Below are positions 54,816 to 64,000 of a stretch of DNA of 64,000 nt, in pieces. The translations under genes were made by a program, and so were the position numbers. The notes under the pieces are model-generated. The model ran no database searches. It was not told the DNA's origin and was given only the letters and a program-made list of their open reading frames with translations. Each line of letters opens with the position of its first letter. The first letter of the stretch is position 1. This DNA comes from Coriobacteriaceae bacterium (GTDB taxonomy: Bacteria > Actinomycetota > Coriobacteriia > Coriobacteriales > Coriobacteriaceae): the NCBI GenBank assembly GCA_015062655.1, contig SUUG01000005.1, forward strand, positions 1-64,000, in the 5' to 3' direction.

Positions 54816-56433
54816 GATCGTCTCGTGGTGCTGGCCCTACTTCGAAGATCGCGTGTCGCTCGTCCGCTACGTGCTGGTGAGCGTGCTGCGCTCCGTGCTG
54901 CTCGTCGCCGCGCCCTTTCTCGCCGGTTCGGTGATCAACCAGCTCATCGCACCGGGGGTGACGCTTTCAGCCGCCGTTCTGCCGTGCGCGCTCCTCGCGC
55001 TCACAGTGGGGCTCGCCGCCTTGTGCTCGTATCGTTCGACCATGCTCTACACGCATCTCCAGGCGGATTCCTCCTTCGCTATCGACTTGGAGGCCATGGA
55101 GCTGATCGCCCGTATGCCCCTCGCCTTCTTCACGGGGTTCGATCCCGCCTACTGGCGCCGCCGCCTTGATGACGACTCGAACGGCGTGACCATGTTCGTG
55201 CTCCTCACCGTCACGAATGCGCTGCGCAACGGAGGGGTGTTCATCTTCTCCGTTGCGGTCATGGCCGCGATCGACCCCGTGCTCGTGGGCGTCGCGGCGG
55301 CGCTCGCGGTGTGCTCGGGCTGCGCGTATCAGGTGCTGAGCCGGAGGATCTACCAATCGGGCCGCCTGTTCAACGAGGCCATGTCGCGCTATTCGGCCAC
55401 CGCGCTGCGGCTCCTCTCGTCCGTTTCCTTCATACGACGCAACGCCCTGTTCGGGCGGATCCCGAGCGAGATGCGCTCGGTGTACGCTCCGGTGCGCGAG
55501 CGCATGTACCAATCGAACCGGATGTGCGCCCTGGTGTCGCTCATAGCGGAGCTGCTCTCGGCCCTCGCCCTCGCGGGCCTTCTCGCGCTTTCGGCGTGGG
55601 AGGTGGTGCGCGGAGCGATGCTGCCGGGCTACGTGGCGACCGTGTACGGGTACTTCGGGATGATGAGGGAGTCGGTCGAGTATTTCGCGGGCCTGGGCGG
55701 GGAGTACCAGGGCGCGCGCGTCCACTTCGACCGCCTGCGCGAGCTGTTCTCCCAAGAGCCCGAGCGAAACGGCGGCGCGCTCCCCGCAGACATTTCCGAG
55801 ATCGTCATCGACGGCGCATCGGTGGCGTATCCCGGTGCCGACGGGCGCGCACTCGACGGTGTGAGCCACCGCTTCGAGCGCGGTGTCCTCTACGGCGTGC
55901 GCGGCGGGAACGGCGCCGGGAAGAGCACGCTGCTCAAGCTCATCAACGCGGAGCTCACGGATTGCGCCGCGGGAGGCGTCGCGCTCGGCGGGTGCGATAT
56001 CGGGGAGGTCGACCGCTACGGCGTGCGCCGGAGCCTCATCGGGTACGTCGACCAGGATCCCGTGATCGTCGCGGGGACGCTCTGGGAGAACCTCACCCTG
56101 CTCGAGCCCGCGGCGAGCGAGGAGCGCGTTGTGGAGCTCTGCCGCGCACTCGGCCTCGATCGCGTGCTCGAGCGGGGCGAGGGGCTCGCGCAGGAGCTCG
56201 ACGAGCACCGCTCGCCGCTCTCCGGAGGCGAGCGCCAGAAGGTCGCGATCATCCGCGTTCTGCTCAAGGATCCGCAGATCCTCCTGCTCGACGAGCCCAC
56301 CTCGGCGCTCGACGCTAACAGCGGGCGCCGCCTCGCCGAGGTGCTCGCCGCCATGGCGCCGGGGCGGATCACCATCGCGGTGTCGCATGACCCCGCCCTC
56401 CTCGACTCGTGCGACCGCGTGATCGAGCTGTAG
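54808..56433 (+). CDS. ABC exporter coupled to the radical SAM maturase
   Basis: A 541-residue exporter half-transporter: five or six membrane helices in residues 1-300, ATPase with Walker A GGNGAGKST, signature LSGGERQKVAIIRVLL, Walker B ILLLDEPTSALD and switch VSHDPAL. It lacks an N-terminal C39 peptidase domain, so leader removal, if any, must come from elsewhere. GC-rich like the chromosome, in sharp contrast to the two genes before it. It probably exports the modified peptide. Confidence 0.85.
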   Translation: MREIVSWCWPYFEDRVSLVRYVLVSVLRSVLLVAAPFLAGSVINQLIAPGVTLSAAVLPCALLALTVGLAALCSYRSTMLYTHLQADSSFAIDLEAMELIARMPLAFFTGFDPAYWRRRLDDDSNGVTMFVLLTVTNALRNGGVFIFSVAVMAAIDPVLVGVAAALAVCSGCAYQVLSRRIYQSGRLFNEAMSRYSATALRLLSSVSFIRRNALFGRIPSEMRSVYAPVRERMYQSNRMCALVSLIAELLSALALAGLLALSAWEVVRGAMLPGYVATVYGYFGMMRESVEYFAGLGGEYQGARVHFDRLRELFSQEPERNGGALPADISEIVIDGASVAYPGADGRALDGVSHRFERGVLYGVRGGNGAGKSTLLKLINAELTDCAAGGVALGGCDIGEVDRYGVRRSLIGYVDQDPVIVAGTLWENLTLLEPAASEERVVELCRALGLDRVLERGEGLAQELDEHRSPLSGGERQKVAIIRVLLKDPQILLLDEPTSALDANSGRRLAEVLAAMAPGRITIAVSHDPALLDSCDRVIEL

Positions 56434-57133
56434 GCTGGCTGTTGCGCGCCAACAGGTTGCTTGCGCCGGCGATGCGCCCCGGAGGGCGCGCCGGCCGCGC
56501 CTCTGGTGCCGAGCGTGCCCGATCCGGGCTTTTCGCGGCGATGGCTCCAGGTTGTGGGCGTCATGTTTTTCGAGCTTGGGAGCGGCGCGGATCCCAAGCT
56601 CGGTTTCGATGACGTTTTCCGCTCCCAACCTCAAAAAACCTGCGCTTCCGCGGTCCGGCTCTGCAGAGCGGAGGTTTTAGGAGTTTGGGATCCGCGCGCA
56701 CGTGCCTTCCACCCGCCCAGCCGCGGCCCGGCCGCCCTCGACGCGCCCAGCTCCGCCGTCCCGCCGGGGCCGAGTGTTCCCGCGGGCGCGGCGGCCCCAT
56801 CCGCGTCGGGTTAGGGCCCGGCGCGGCGGTGTGGCTCCCGCCGGGCCCCGCCCCCGCCCCGAGGGTGCCAGCCGGAGCGCCGGGCCATCGGGGCTACGGG
56901 GCCCTCCCGTCGCGGGCGCGGATGGCCCAAAGCATGCGGAAGGCCTCACATCTGCCATCCTCCGGATGTGGACAACGTGTCGGCGTACAACAGCTAGCGG
57001 CCCGGGGGGCTGCACGAGGCGGCTGGGTTTCCGCTCCAGTGAGAATCGATTCCAAAGTGCATGCGAAAACGATGAACTGGGATAGAATGGCGATGCATAC
57101 CCATATCGGTACGTGTGAGCAGGGGAGGCGGAA
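56434..57133. other. Intergenic region with repeats
   Basis: No gene is supported before the small ORF at 57134. The first part holds the palindromic repeat; the rest is Gly/Pro/Arg low-complexity coding noise. TAGAAT near 57083 is a possible -10 for the small gene downstream. Confidence 0.5.
56550..56690. repeat. Palindromic repeat element, copy 2
   Basis: GTCATGTTTTTCGAGCTTGG, then GAGCGG, faces CCGCTCCCAACCTCAAAAAA; a second stem follows around GCGCTTCCGCGGTCCGGCTC...GAGCGGAGG. The elements and order parallel the copy at 44.93-45.11 kb. It lies just after the RiPP exporter gene and may terminate it. Confidence 0.65.
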
Positions 57134-57298
57134 ATGAAACACCCGTATCTACTGGATGCCGGCCTGGCCGCGGTGTTCGCAGCAGCGCTCTTGGGCTCAC
57201 AGATGGCGTTGAAAGGCAGCCCCTGGGAGCTGCCGCTTCTCGTCGTCGCAGCCGTTCCGCTCGTGTTCAGGATCATCTTCGCGTTCAGGCGCAAGTAG
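57134..57298 (+). CDS. Small membrane protein (54 aa)
   Basis: Not in the ORF track in this frame. ATG behind GGGGAGG. The product has two hydrophobic helices (LDAGLAAVFAAALLGSQM and ELPLLVVAAVPLVFRIIFAF) and ends in RRK. A likely genuine small membrane protein of unknown function, monocistronic. Confidence 0.6.
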   Translation: MKHPYLLDAGLAAVFAAALLGSQMALKGSPWELPLLVVAAVPLVFRIIFAFRRK

Positions 57299-57401
57299 AT
57301 AAACCGCATGATACGTTGCGGGGGAGCGAGCGCGGAGGGTGTTCGCGGGAGCCCTCCCCGCCGTCTTTCCAGAGCCCATTGTTTCCCACCGGTTACGTCC
57401 G

Positions 57402-57430
57402 TTGCGCGGCCCCGGCGCGCCTGATACCCT
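57402..57430 (+). promoter_or_regulatory. Possible leaderless promoter of the met leader/metNIQ unit
   Basis: TTGCGC, a 17-base spacer and TACCCT stop 7 bases before the ATG of the Met-rich leader ORF, a spacing typical of leaderless actinobacterial transcripts. No ribosome site precedes that ATG, which fits. Confidence 0.35.
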
Positions 57431-57437
57431 CACCGGT

Positions 57438-57551
57438 ATGGATACGACTGCCGCACATACCGCGATGATGATGGTCATGGAGATGCCCTCGCCCGGGCAC
57501 TTCGTCATGGCGTGCGCACGTCGCGGCCTGACGGGGACCGGGCGCCTCTGA
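57438..57551 (+). CDS. Met-rich leader peptide, candidate attenuator
   Basis: A 37-residue frame containing MDTTAAHTAMMMVMEMPSPG: seven of its first 16 codons after ACC... include clustered ATG (ATG ATG ATG GTC ATG GAG ATG). It ends 62 bases before metN, whose transporter imports methionine. Ribosome stalling at Met codons under methionine shortage would be a classical attenuation device. No other domain is visible. It is embedded in the track ORF 57339-57551, whose earlier start has no support. Confidence 0.5.
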   Translation: MDTTAAHTAMMMVMEMPSPGHFVMACARRGLTGTGRL

Positions 57552-57561
57552 GGGCTCATCT

Positions 57562-57590
57562 CCGGCGGGAGTGAGCCCGCCTTCTCTAGC
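57562..57590 (+). terminator. Hairpin between leader peptide and metN
   Basis: GGCGGGAGTGAGCCCGCC forms a six-base GC stem followed by TTCTCT. It could be the attenuator terminator responding to translation of the Met-rich leader. The T-tract is weak, so this is tentative. Confidence 0.4.
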
Positions 57591-57613
57591 AGCACCATCC
57601 GCGGAGTTTCCTC

Positions 57614-58361
<748 letters not shown>

Positions 58362-58369
<8 letters not shown>

Positions 58370-59033
58370 TATCGCCGCCTTCATCGACCAGTTCGGCGGC
58401 CTGCTCGCGCAGGGCACTGTCGACACGCTCGTGATGGTCTTCGTATCCACGGCCATCGCCTACGTCATCGGCATCGCGCTCGGGGTCGTTTTGAACCTCA
58501 CGGCGCCCGATGGCCTGCGCCCCGCGCCCGTCGTCTACACCGTGCTCGGCTGGGCCGTCAACATCGGCCGCTCGCTGCCCTTCATCATCTTGATGATCGC
58601 GCTCATGCCGGCCACGACGGCGCTCGTGGGCACCTCCACCGGCATCGTCGGCGTGATACCGCCGCTCGTGGTGGCCACGGCCCCCTTCGTGGCGCGCATG
58701 GTCGAGCAGTCGCTCGCTGAGGTCTCGCGCGACGCCGTGGAGGCCGCTGAGGCCTGCGGCGCCTCGGTCCCGCGAATCGTGGTGTCGGCGCTGCTGCCCG
58801 AGGCTTTGCCCTCGATCGTTCGCGGCGTGGCCGTGACCCTCATCGCGGTGCTCGGCTACACGGCCATCGCGGGCGCGCTTGGCGCCGGCGGCCTTGGCGA
58901 CATCGCCGTCCGATACGGCTACTACCGCTACGAGGACCAGGTCATGATCGCCACGATCATCCTGCTCGTCATACTCGTCCAGCTCATCCAGAGCATCTGC
59001 AACCTGATCGCCCGCAAGGTCGATCACCGCTGA
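58362..59033 (+). CDS. metI: Methionine ABC transporter permease MetI
   Basis: A 223-residue permease with five membrane helices and the EAA loop EAAEACGASVPRIVVSALLP. VYTVLGWAVNIGRSLPFIIL is the conserved MetI segment. Translationally coupled to metN. Confidence 0.94.
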
Positions 59034-59080
59034 GGCCCGCTGCGGCCCCGCGGCTCTCCAACACCGAAAGGATGTTCACC

Positions 59081-59947
59081 ATGTCCCAGATCAACGCCTC
59101 CCTCTCCCGTCGCTCCTTCGTCCGCGCCGCCTTCGCCGGCCTTGGCGTCGTCGCCCTCGGCGGCCTTGCCGCCTGCGGGAACGATGCCGCAAAGTCGGCC
59201 GCCGGCAGCGCCTCCGCGTCCTCCACGCTCACCGTGGCCGCCAGCCCCGCCCCGCATGCCGAGATCCTCACGAAGTTCGCCGCGCCCAAGCTCAAGGAGG
59301 AGGGCATCGAGCTCGTCGTCAAGGAGTACACCGACTACATCCAGCCCAACAAGGACACCACCTCAGGCGCCGTGGACGCCAACTACTTCCAGCACACCAA
59401 CTACCTCAAGAACTACAACAAGGAAAACGGCACGGACCTCGTCTCGGCCGGCGCGATCCACTACGAGCCGATGGCCGTCTACGCCGGCAAGTCGAGCGAT
59501 CTCGAGAACATCGCCGACGGCGCCCGGATCGCGATCCCCAACGACCCCACCAACGAGGGCCGCGCCCTGCTGCTCCTGCAGGACCAAGGCCTGATCAAGC
59601 TTAAAGACCCTGAGAACCTCGAGGCCACCCCGAACGACATCGCCGAGAACGCGCACAACATCGAGTTCCAGGAGGTCGAGGCCGCCGCGGTGCCGCGCGC
59701 CCTGGGCTCCGTGGACTTCGCGGTCATCAACGGCAACTACGCCATCGAGGCCGGTTATCACGTGAAGGACGCCCTCGCGCACGAGCAGGCCGGCTCCACG
59801 GCCGTCGAGCAGTACGCCAACCTGATCGTCACCGCAGCCGACAAGAAGGACGACAAGAACGTCGCCGCCCTCGTCAAGGTGCTGCAGTCCGATGACTTCA
59901 AGGCCTATCTCGAGGAGAACTACGGCGAGGACGTGCTCCCCGCGTAA
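59081..59947 (+). CDS. metQ: Methionine-binding lipoprotein MetQ
   Basis: A 288-residue NlpA/MetQ lipoprotein. The signal peptide contains a twin-Arg-like SRRSFVRAAF and the lipobox LAAC; Lgt encoded at 48.5 kb would lipidate it. Family motifs are VDANYFQHTNYLKNYN, IAIPNDPTNEGRALLLLQ and AVINGNYAIEAG. ATG at 59081 is preferred (GAAAGG site) over the ATG three codons upstream. Confidence 0.94.
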   Translation: MSQINASLSRRSFVRAAFAGLGVVALGGLAACGNDAAKSAAGSASASSTLTVAASPAPHAEILTKFAAPKLKEEGIELVVKEYTDYIQPNKDTTSGAVDANYFQHTNYLKNYNKENGTDLVSAGAIHYEPMAVYAGKSSDLENIADGARIAIPNDPTNEGRALLLLQDQGLIKLKDPENLEATPNDIAENAHNIEFQEVEAAAVPRALGSVDFAVINGNYAIEAGYHVKDALAHEQAGSTAVEQYANLIVTAADKKDDKNVAALVKVLQSDDFKAYLEENYGEDVLPA

Positions 59948-60268
59948 GGCCTCGGCAGCGCCTCGAATCTCGCAGCGCTCTCTGGCGGCGCCTGCGGCCC
60001 TTTAGGATCCAGGGCCCGCAGGCGCCGTCCTCCTTTCTGTGCGCAAATGTGGAGTTCCGCAGGTAGGGGAGGGCAAGGGAAGTTTTCTCTGGCATTCCCG
60101 TCCGGCTGCGCGTATCATATCGAACGTATTACCCGGCTCCTGCCGGTCAGTCGGCATGCCGCTCCAAGCCAGGGAGGCATGTCGCGGCAGGAGGCGCGAG
60201 GACAGCCGAGCCGCGTGCTGCGCGGCGTGAGGCCACCGCCCCGCGCTTAAAACCCCAAAGGAGTTCTC
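59948..60268. other. Intergenic region between metQ and rplE
   Basis: Contains the metQ terminator and then about 230 bases leading to rplE. Within it, CGTATTACCC and TATCATAT are possible promoter elements; an AAAGGAG ribosome site sits before rplE. No rplX or rplN gene is found here. Confidence 0.5.
59984..60038 (+). terminator. Terminator after metQ
   Basis: GGCGCCTGCGGCCC and GGGCCCGCAGGCGCC form a long stem with a short loop followed by GTCCTCCTTTCT, about 40 bases past the stop. Confidence 0.75.
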
Positions 60269-60826
60269 ATGGCTGAAGAGAAGTACGTTCCGCGCCTCAA
60301 GACCAAGTACAAAGACGAGGTCAAGCAGGCCATGTTCGAGAAGTTCGGGTACAAGAACGTCATGCAGATCCCGAAGCTCGAGAAGATCGTCGTCAACATG
60401 GGCGTCGGCGAGGCCGCGACCGATTCCAAGGCCATCGACGGTGCCGTGCGCGACCTGCGCACCATCACCGGCCAGCAGCCCATGGTCACGCGCGCCCGCA
60501 AGTCCATCGCGTCCTTCCGCCTGCGCGCCGGCATGCCCATCGGCGCCAAGGTCACCCTCCGCGGCGACCGCATGTGGGAGTTCTTCGATCGCCTGACCTC
60601 CGTGGCCATCCCGCGTATCCGCGACTTCCGCGGCATCTCCCCCAAGAGCTTCGACGGCCGTGGCAACTTCTCCATGGGCGTCACCGAGCAGCTCATCTTC
60701 CCTGAGGTCGACTTCGACTCCGTCGACCACACCCGCGGCATGGATATCACCATCGTCACCACCGCCAACACCGACGAGGAGGCCAAGGCCCTTCTTGACT
60801 TCTTCGGTTTCCCGTTCAAGAAATAG
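60269..60826 (+). CDS. rplE: 50S ribosomal protein L5
   Basis: A 185-residue L5: [56 protein letters not shown] and [20 protein letters not shown]. It binds 5S rRNA. It opens the visible part of the spc operon, preceded here by metQ rather than by rplX. Confidence 0.97.
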   Translation: MAEEKYVPRLKTKYKDEVKQAMFEKFGYKNVMQIPKLEKIVVNMGVGEAATDSKAIDGAVRDLRTITGQQPMVTRARKSIASFRLRAGMPIGAKVTLRGDRMWEFFDRLTSVAIPRIRDFRGISPKSFDGRGNFSMGVTEQLIFPEVDFDSVDHTRGMDITIVTTANTDEEAKALLDFFGFPFKK

Positions 60827-60914
60827 GTTCCAAGCCCCGGCGAACGCGGGCGGCGGGCAACCGGTCCGCCGCCCGTGCGGGGTGCATATACATCATTGTG
60901 TGAGGAGGAAATAA

Positions 60915-61100
60915 GTGGCTAAGACATCGATGATCGTCAAGTGCTCTCGCGAGCCGAAGTTCTCGACCCGCAAGTACACGCGCTGCCAGCGCTGCGGCCG
61001 TCCGCATTCGGTCTACCGCAAGTTCGGCCTGTGCCGTGTCTGCTTCCGCGAGCTGGCGCTGAAAGGCGAGCTTCCCGGCATCAAGAAGGCCAGCTGGTAA
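60915..61100 (+). CDS. rpsZ: 30S ribosomal protein S14 type Z
   Basis: A 61-residue zinc-ribbon S14 with [20 protein letters not shown]. The four Cys mark the zinc-binding C+ form. GTG start at 60915 behind GAGGAGGA. Confidence 0.96.
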   Translation: MAKTSMIVKCSREPKFSTRKYTRCQRCGRPHSVYRKFGLCRVCFRELALKGELPGIKKASW

Positions 61101-61232
61101 GTCACTGCCAGCGCGTCGGGCGGCTGCCCTGCCTTGCCCGCACGCATGGAAGTACGTGCTGAACCAAGGCTCTCCCGTCACGGGCGGGAGAGGACCGCAG
61201 CACGGGTTCATCAAGAACGAAGGAGAATCAGC

Positions 61233-61631
61233 ATGAATCTCACAGACCCGATCGCGGACATGCTCACGCGCGTCCGCAACGGTAACTCTGCGAACAAGAC
61301 CGAGGTCTCGATGCCGAGCAGCAAGAAGCTCGTAGAGATCGCTCGCGTCATCTACGAGGAGGGCTACATCGAGGGCTACACCGTCGAGGACACCGCCCCG
61401 TCCAAGACCCTCCGCATCACCCTCAAGTACGGTCCCAAGAAGGCCAAGGTCATCAACGGCATCAAGCGCATCTCCAAGCCGGGCCTGCGCAAGTACGCCG
61501 GCGTGAAGGACCTCCCCCGCGTCCGCGGCGGCCTCGGTACCGCGATCGTCTCCACCAGCCAGGGCGTTATGGCCGACCGCGATGCTCGCAAGAAGGGCAT
61601 CGGCGGCGAGGTCGTCGCCTTCGTGTGGTAA
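61233..61631 (+). CDS. rpsH: 30S ribosomal protein S8
   Basis: A 132-residue S8: TDPIADMLTRVRNGN at the N-terminus, ISKPGLRKYAGVKDLPRVRG and GLGTAIVSTSQGVMADRDAR. The ATG at 61233 follows GAAGGAG; the longer track start is not supported. S8 binds 16S rRNA and in many bacteria represses the spc operon. Confidence 0.97.
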   Translation: MNLTDPIADMLTRVRNGNSANKTEVSMPSSKKLVEIARVIYEEGYIEGYTVEDTAPSKTLRITLKYGPKKAKVINGIKRISKPGLRKYAGVKDLPRVRGGLGTAIVSTSQGVMADRDARKKGIGGEVVAFVW

Positions 61632-61664
61632 TCGAATCGGCGAGTAGAAGGAAAGGAGATCACC

Positions 61665-62201
61665 GTGTCTCGTATCGGTAAGAAGCCTGTCCAGATTCCC
61701 GCCGGGGTCGAAGTGACAGTCGATGGCAACAAGGTCATCGTGAAGGGTCCCAAGGGCACCCTCGAGCAGGAGTTCTACGAGAAGCTCACCGTGTCCGTCG
61801 AAGGCGCCGAGCTCACCGTGACCCGCCCGGACGACGAGCGCGAGACCCGCGCCCGTCACGGCCTCACCCGCGCCCTCATCCAGAACATGGTCACCGGCGT
61901 GTCCGAGGGCTACGTCAAGAGCCTCGAGCTCGCGGGAGTCGGCTACCGCGTGCAGCAGCAGGGCAAGAACCTCGAGTTCTCGCTCGGCTTCTCGCACCCG
62001 GTCATCATCGAGGCCCCCGAGGGCATCACCTTCGAGGTTCCCGACAACACCCACGTGCACGTCAAGGGTATCAACAAGCAGCAGGTCGGTCAGATCGCCG
62101 CTGAGATCCGCGCCAAGCGTCCGCCCGAGCCCTACAAGGGCAAGGGCATCCACTACGTCGGTGAGCACATCCGCCGCAAGCTCGGCAAGGCCGCCAAGTA
62201 G
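61665..62201 (+). CDS. rplF: 50S ribosomal protein L6
   Basis: A 178-residue L6 beginning [20 protein letters not shown], with [15 protein letters not shown] and the C-terminal [24 protein letters not shown] start behind AAAGGAG. Confidence 0.97.
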   Translation: MSRIGKKPVQIPAGVEVTVDGNKVIVKGPKGTLEQEFYEKLTVSVEGAELTVTRPDDERETRARHGLTRALIQNMVTGVSEGYVKSLELAGVGYRVQQQGKNLEFSLGFSHPVIIEAPEGITFEVPDNTHVHVKGINKQQVGQIAAEIRAKRPPEPYKGKGIHYVGEHIRRKLGKAAK

Positions 62202-62270
62202 TAAGCTCGCGCTGATCTAACGTAAGACCGGCACCCCGTCAGGTGCCGGCGGGACTCAAAGGAGTTTTCA

Positions 62271-62633
62271 ATGAACAAGCACAAGGCGAAGCAGGCGGGC
62301 CTCAAGCGCCGTCAGCGTCGCATCCGCGGCAAGATCACCGGCACTCCCGAGCGTCCGCGCCTGCGCGTGGTCCGCTCCAACGCCAACATCTACGCCATGA
62401 TCGTCGACGACACCAAGCACGCCACGCTGGTGTCCGCCTCCACGCTCGAGACCGAGTTCAAGGGCGAGAACGGCGGCAACCAGGAGGCCGCCAAGAAGAT
62501 CGGCGAGCTCGTGGGCAAGCGCGCCATCGAGGCCGGCATCAAGGCAGTCACGTTCGATCGCGGTGGCCGTATCTACCACGGCCGCGTCAAGGCTCTCGCC
62601 GAGGGCGCCCGTGCCGCCGGTCTCGAGTTCTAG
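62271..62633 (+). CDS. rplR: 50S ribosomal protein L18
   Basis: A 120-residue L18: [33 protein letters not shown] and [20 protein letters not shown]. It binds 5S rRNA together with L5. Confidence 0.97.
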   Translation: MNKHKAKQAGLKRRQRRIRGKITGTPERPRLRVVRSNANIYAMIVDDTKHATLVSASTLETEFKGENGGNQEAAKKIGELVGKRAIEAGIKAVTFDRGGRIYHGRVKALAEGARAAGLEF

Positions 62634-62647
62634 GAGGTATTTGACCA

Positions 62648-63169
62648 ATGGCTCGTAATCAACGTCAGCAGCGCGAGGCCTCCGAGTTCGAGGAGCGCGT
62701 CGTCTTCATCAACCGCGTCGCCAAGACCGTCAAAGGCGGTCGCCGCATGTCGCTCGTCGCCCTCGTGGTCGTCGGCGACGGCAAGGGCAACGTCGGCCTC
62801 GGCATGGGCAAGTCCGCCGAGGTGCCCACCGCCATCTCCAAGGCGAGCATCGACGCCAAGAAGCACATGTTCCACGTCCCGGTGACCGAGGACGGGTCCC
62901 TCCCGCACGAGGTGCTCGGCTCCTTCGGCGCCGCGCGCATCCTGATCAAGCCCGCTGTCGAGGGTACCGGTGTGATCGCCGGCGGCGCCGTGCGCCCCCT
63001 CTTCGAGCTCGCGGGCATCAAGAACGTCCTCTCCAAGTCACTCGGCTCCGACAACGGCCTGAACATCATCAAGGCCGCCGCCGAGGGCCTGAAGGAGCTC
63101 TCCAGCCCCGAGGACGTCGCTGCGCGCCGCGGTCTCACCGTCGCCGAGATGTTCGTCGGTAAGGAGTAG
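62648..63169 (+). CDS. rpsE: 30S ribosomal protein S5
   Basis: A 173-residue S5: [39 protein letters not shown] and the C-terminal [25 protein letters not shown] precedes the ATG. Confidence 0.97.
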   Translation: MARNQRQQREASEFEERVVFINRVAKTVKGGRRMSLVALVVVGDGKGNVGLGMGKSAEVPTAISKASIDAKKHMFHVPVTEDGSLPHEVLGSFGAARILIKPAVEGTGVIAGGAVRPLFELAGIKNVLSKSLGSDNGLNIIKAAAEGLKELSSPEDVAARRGLTVAEMFVGKE

Positions 63170-63174
63170 CGAAA

Positions 63175-63357
63175 ATGGCTAAGACCATCAAGATCAAGCA
63201 GGTCCGCAGCACCAACGGCTGCAAGCAGGACCAGGTCAGGACGGTGCGCGCCCTGGGGCTCCACCGCATCAATCACACGCGCGAGATCGCCGACAACGAT
63301 GGCGTCCGCGGCATGATCTTCAAGGTCAAGCACCTTGTCGAGATTGTAGAGGAGTAA
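63175..63357 (+). CDS. rpmD: 50S ribosomal protein L30
   Basis: A 60-residue L30: [20 protein letters not shown] then [15 protein letters not shown], ending [11 protein letters not shown]. It lies 5 bases after rpsE and 2 bases before rplO. Confidence 0.95.
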   Translation: MAKTIKIKQVRSTNGCKQDQVRTVRALGLHRINHTREIADNDGVRGMIFKVKHLVEIVEE

Positions 63358-63359
63358 CC

Positions 63360-63809
63360 ATGCAGCTTCATGATCTCACTCCCGCGAAGGGGTCCAACAA
63401 GCGTCGCAAGCGCGTCGGCCGCGGCAACTCGTCCGGCAAGGGCACCTACTCGGGTCGCGGCCTGAACGGCCAGGGCTCCCGCTCCGGCGGCACCAAGGGC
63501 GCCGGTTTCGAGGGCGGCCAGACGCCGCTCGCGATGCGCCTGCCCAAGCTCCCCGGCTTCCGCAGCCCGCGCCGCATCGAGTTCGCGCCCATCAACGTCT
63601 CCGAGCTCCAGGCCCGCTTCGAGGACGGCGCCGTCGTCGACGGCGAGGCCCTGGTGGCCGCCCGCCTCATCAAGCACGTCGATGAGCCCGTCAAGGTCCT
63701 CGGTGACGGCGAGCTCACGATCAAGCTCACCGTTCGCGTCGACAAGGTCTCGGCTTCCGCCAAGGCCAAGATCGAGGCCGCAGGCGGGCAGGTCGAGCTG
63801 CCGTGCTAA
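63360..63809 (+). CDS. rplO: 50S ribosomal protein L15
   Basis: A 149-residue L15: [39 protein letters not shown] and [20 protein letters not shown]. Overlaps secY by 7 bases. Confidence 0.97.
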   Translation: MQLHDLTPAKGSNKRRKRVGRGNSSGKGTYSGRGLNGQGSRSGGTKGAGFEGGQTPLAMRLPKLPGFRSPRRIEFAPINVSELQARFEDGAVVDGEALVAARLIKHVDEPVKVLGDGELTIKLTVRVDKVSASAKAKIEAAGGQVELPC

Positions 63810-64000
63810 CTGGTCTGAAGAACACCTTCCGCATCAAGGAGCTTCGCGGAAAGATTCTCTTCACCATCGCGATGCTGGTGCTCTACCGCATCGGCGCGCA
63901 CGTGCCCGTGCCCGGCATCCCCTTCAAGGGGATGCTGGACCTCTCCCTCTCCGGGGGGAGCCCCGTCGCGGGCGGCGCGATGGCGTTGCTGAACCTCTTC
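63803..64000 (+). CDS. secY: Protein translocase subunit SecY, N-terminal part (cut by window edge)
   Basis: The frame from the GTG at 63803 reads [40 protein letters not shown] and continues past the window end ([10 protein letters not shown]). This is the amphipathic N-terminus and first transmembrane helix of SecY, in its usual place after rplO. Confidence 0.95.
   Translation, partial: MLTGLKNTFRIKELRGKILFTIAMLVLYRIGAHVPVPGIPFKGMLDLSLSGGSPVAGGAMALLNLF

Noticed and set aside
57300-57440. S-box or other SAM riboswitch before metNIQ
   Set aside because: The conserved S-box core sequences were not found. Only the leader ORF and the simple hairpin are visible.

Overview
The window is a high-GC, gene-dense bacterial chromosome segment. 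It best fits a gut anaerobe of the class Coriobacteriia (Collinsella/Olsenella-like). The evidence is a GC-rich actinobacterial codon style, a zinc-ribbon (type Z) S14, an AmaP/DUF2273/Asp23 cluster, a 1591-residue two-module 2-hydroxyacyl-CoA dehydratase activase, an HD/CmpB pair and LPXTG surface proteins. The class assignment is inference; I could not run a marker search.

Layout. 1-1230: debris of truncated genes. 1233-7873: a TPP riboswitch and a complete thiamine operon (thiC, thiS, thiF, thiG, thiH, TenI-like, thiE, thiD). 7880-10160: transposase remnants (IS1249-like, IS256) and a metK cut by the IS256 remnant. 10259-14034: an AT-rich island that I read as an epipeptide-type RiPP locus. 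It has a divergent 46-residue precursor, ABC ATPase, ABC permease, an EpeE/YydG-type radical SAM epimerase carrying an in-frame amber codon, an M50 protease and the truncated metK. 14189-15500: more debris (IS200, unidentified). 15587-16891: an LPKTG surface protein with SHIRT domains and a 9-G tract inside its putative promoter. 17234-18882: DUF4143 remnant, LytTR/DUF3021 pair, small remnant. 18933-26957: a heterodimeric ABC exporter-fold pair plus a complete ECF transporter (S, double ATPase, T) divergent from an AraC regulator. 27933-28685: a broken aldehyde dehydrogenase.

28915-49360 is mostly housekeeping: UPF0178, diacylglycerol kinase family, HD/CmpB pair, a histidine kinase/ABC/response regulator cassette, a ZIP transporter, a HAD phosphatase, TetR plus the large activase, a second two-component system, a NifU-like scaffold, a Cys-rich protein and lgt. 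50674-53317: yebC and the Asp23 cluster. 53370-56433: a second RiPP-like operon (28-residue two-Cys peptide, radical SAM/SPASM enzyme, ABC exporter) in which the first two genes are AT-rich and the transporter is GC-rich. 57134-59947: a small membrane protein and metNIQ preceded by a Met-rich leader peptide. 60269-64000: the distal spc ribosomal operon from rplE to the start of secY.

Intergenic spaces hold several families of palindromic or tandem repeats (27.6, 28.7, 38.9, 45.0, 49.4-50.1 and 56.6 kb). The most notable content is the two peptide-modification loci, the amber-interrupted epimerase, the Met-rich leader and the poly-G promoter. No rRNA, tRNA or CRISPR array was recognised.
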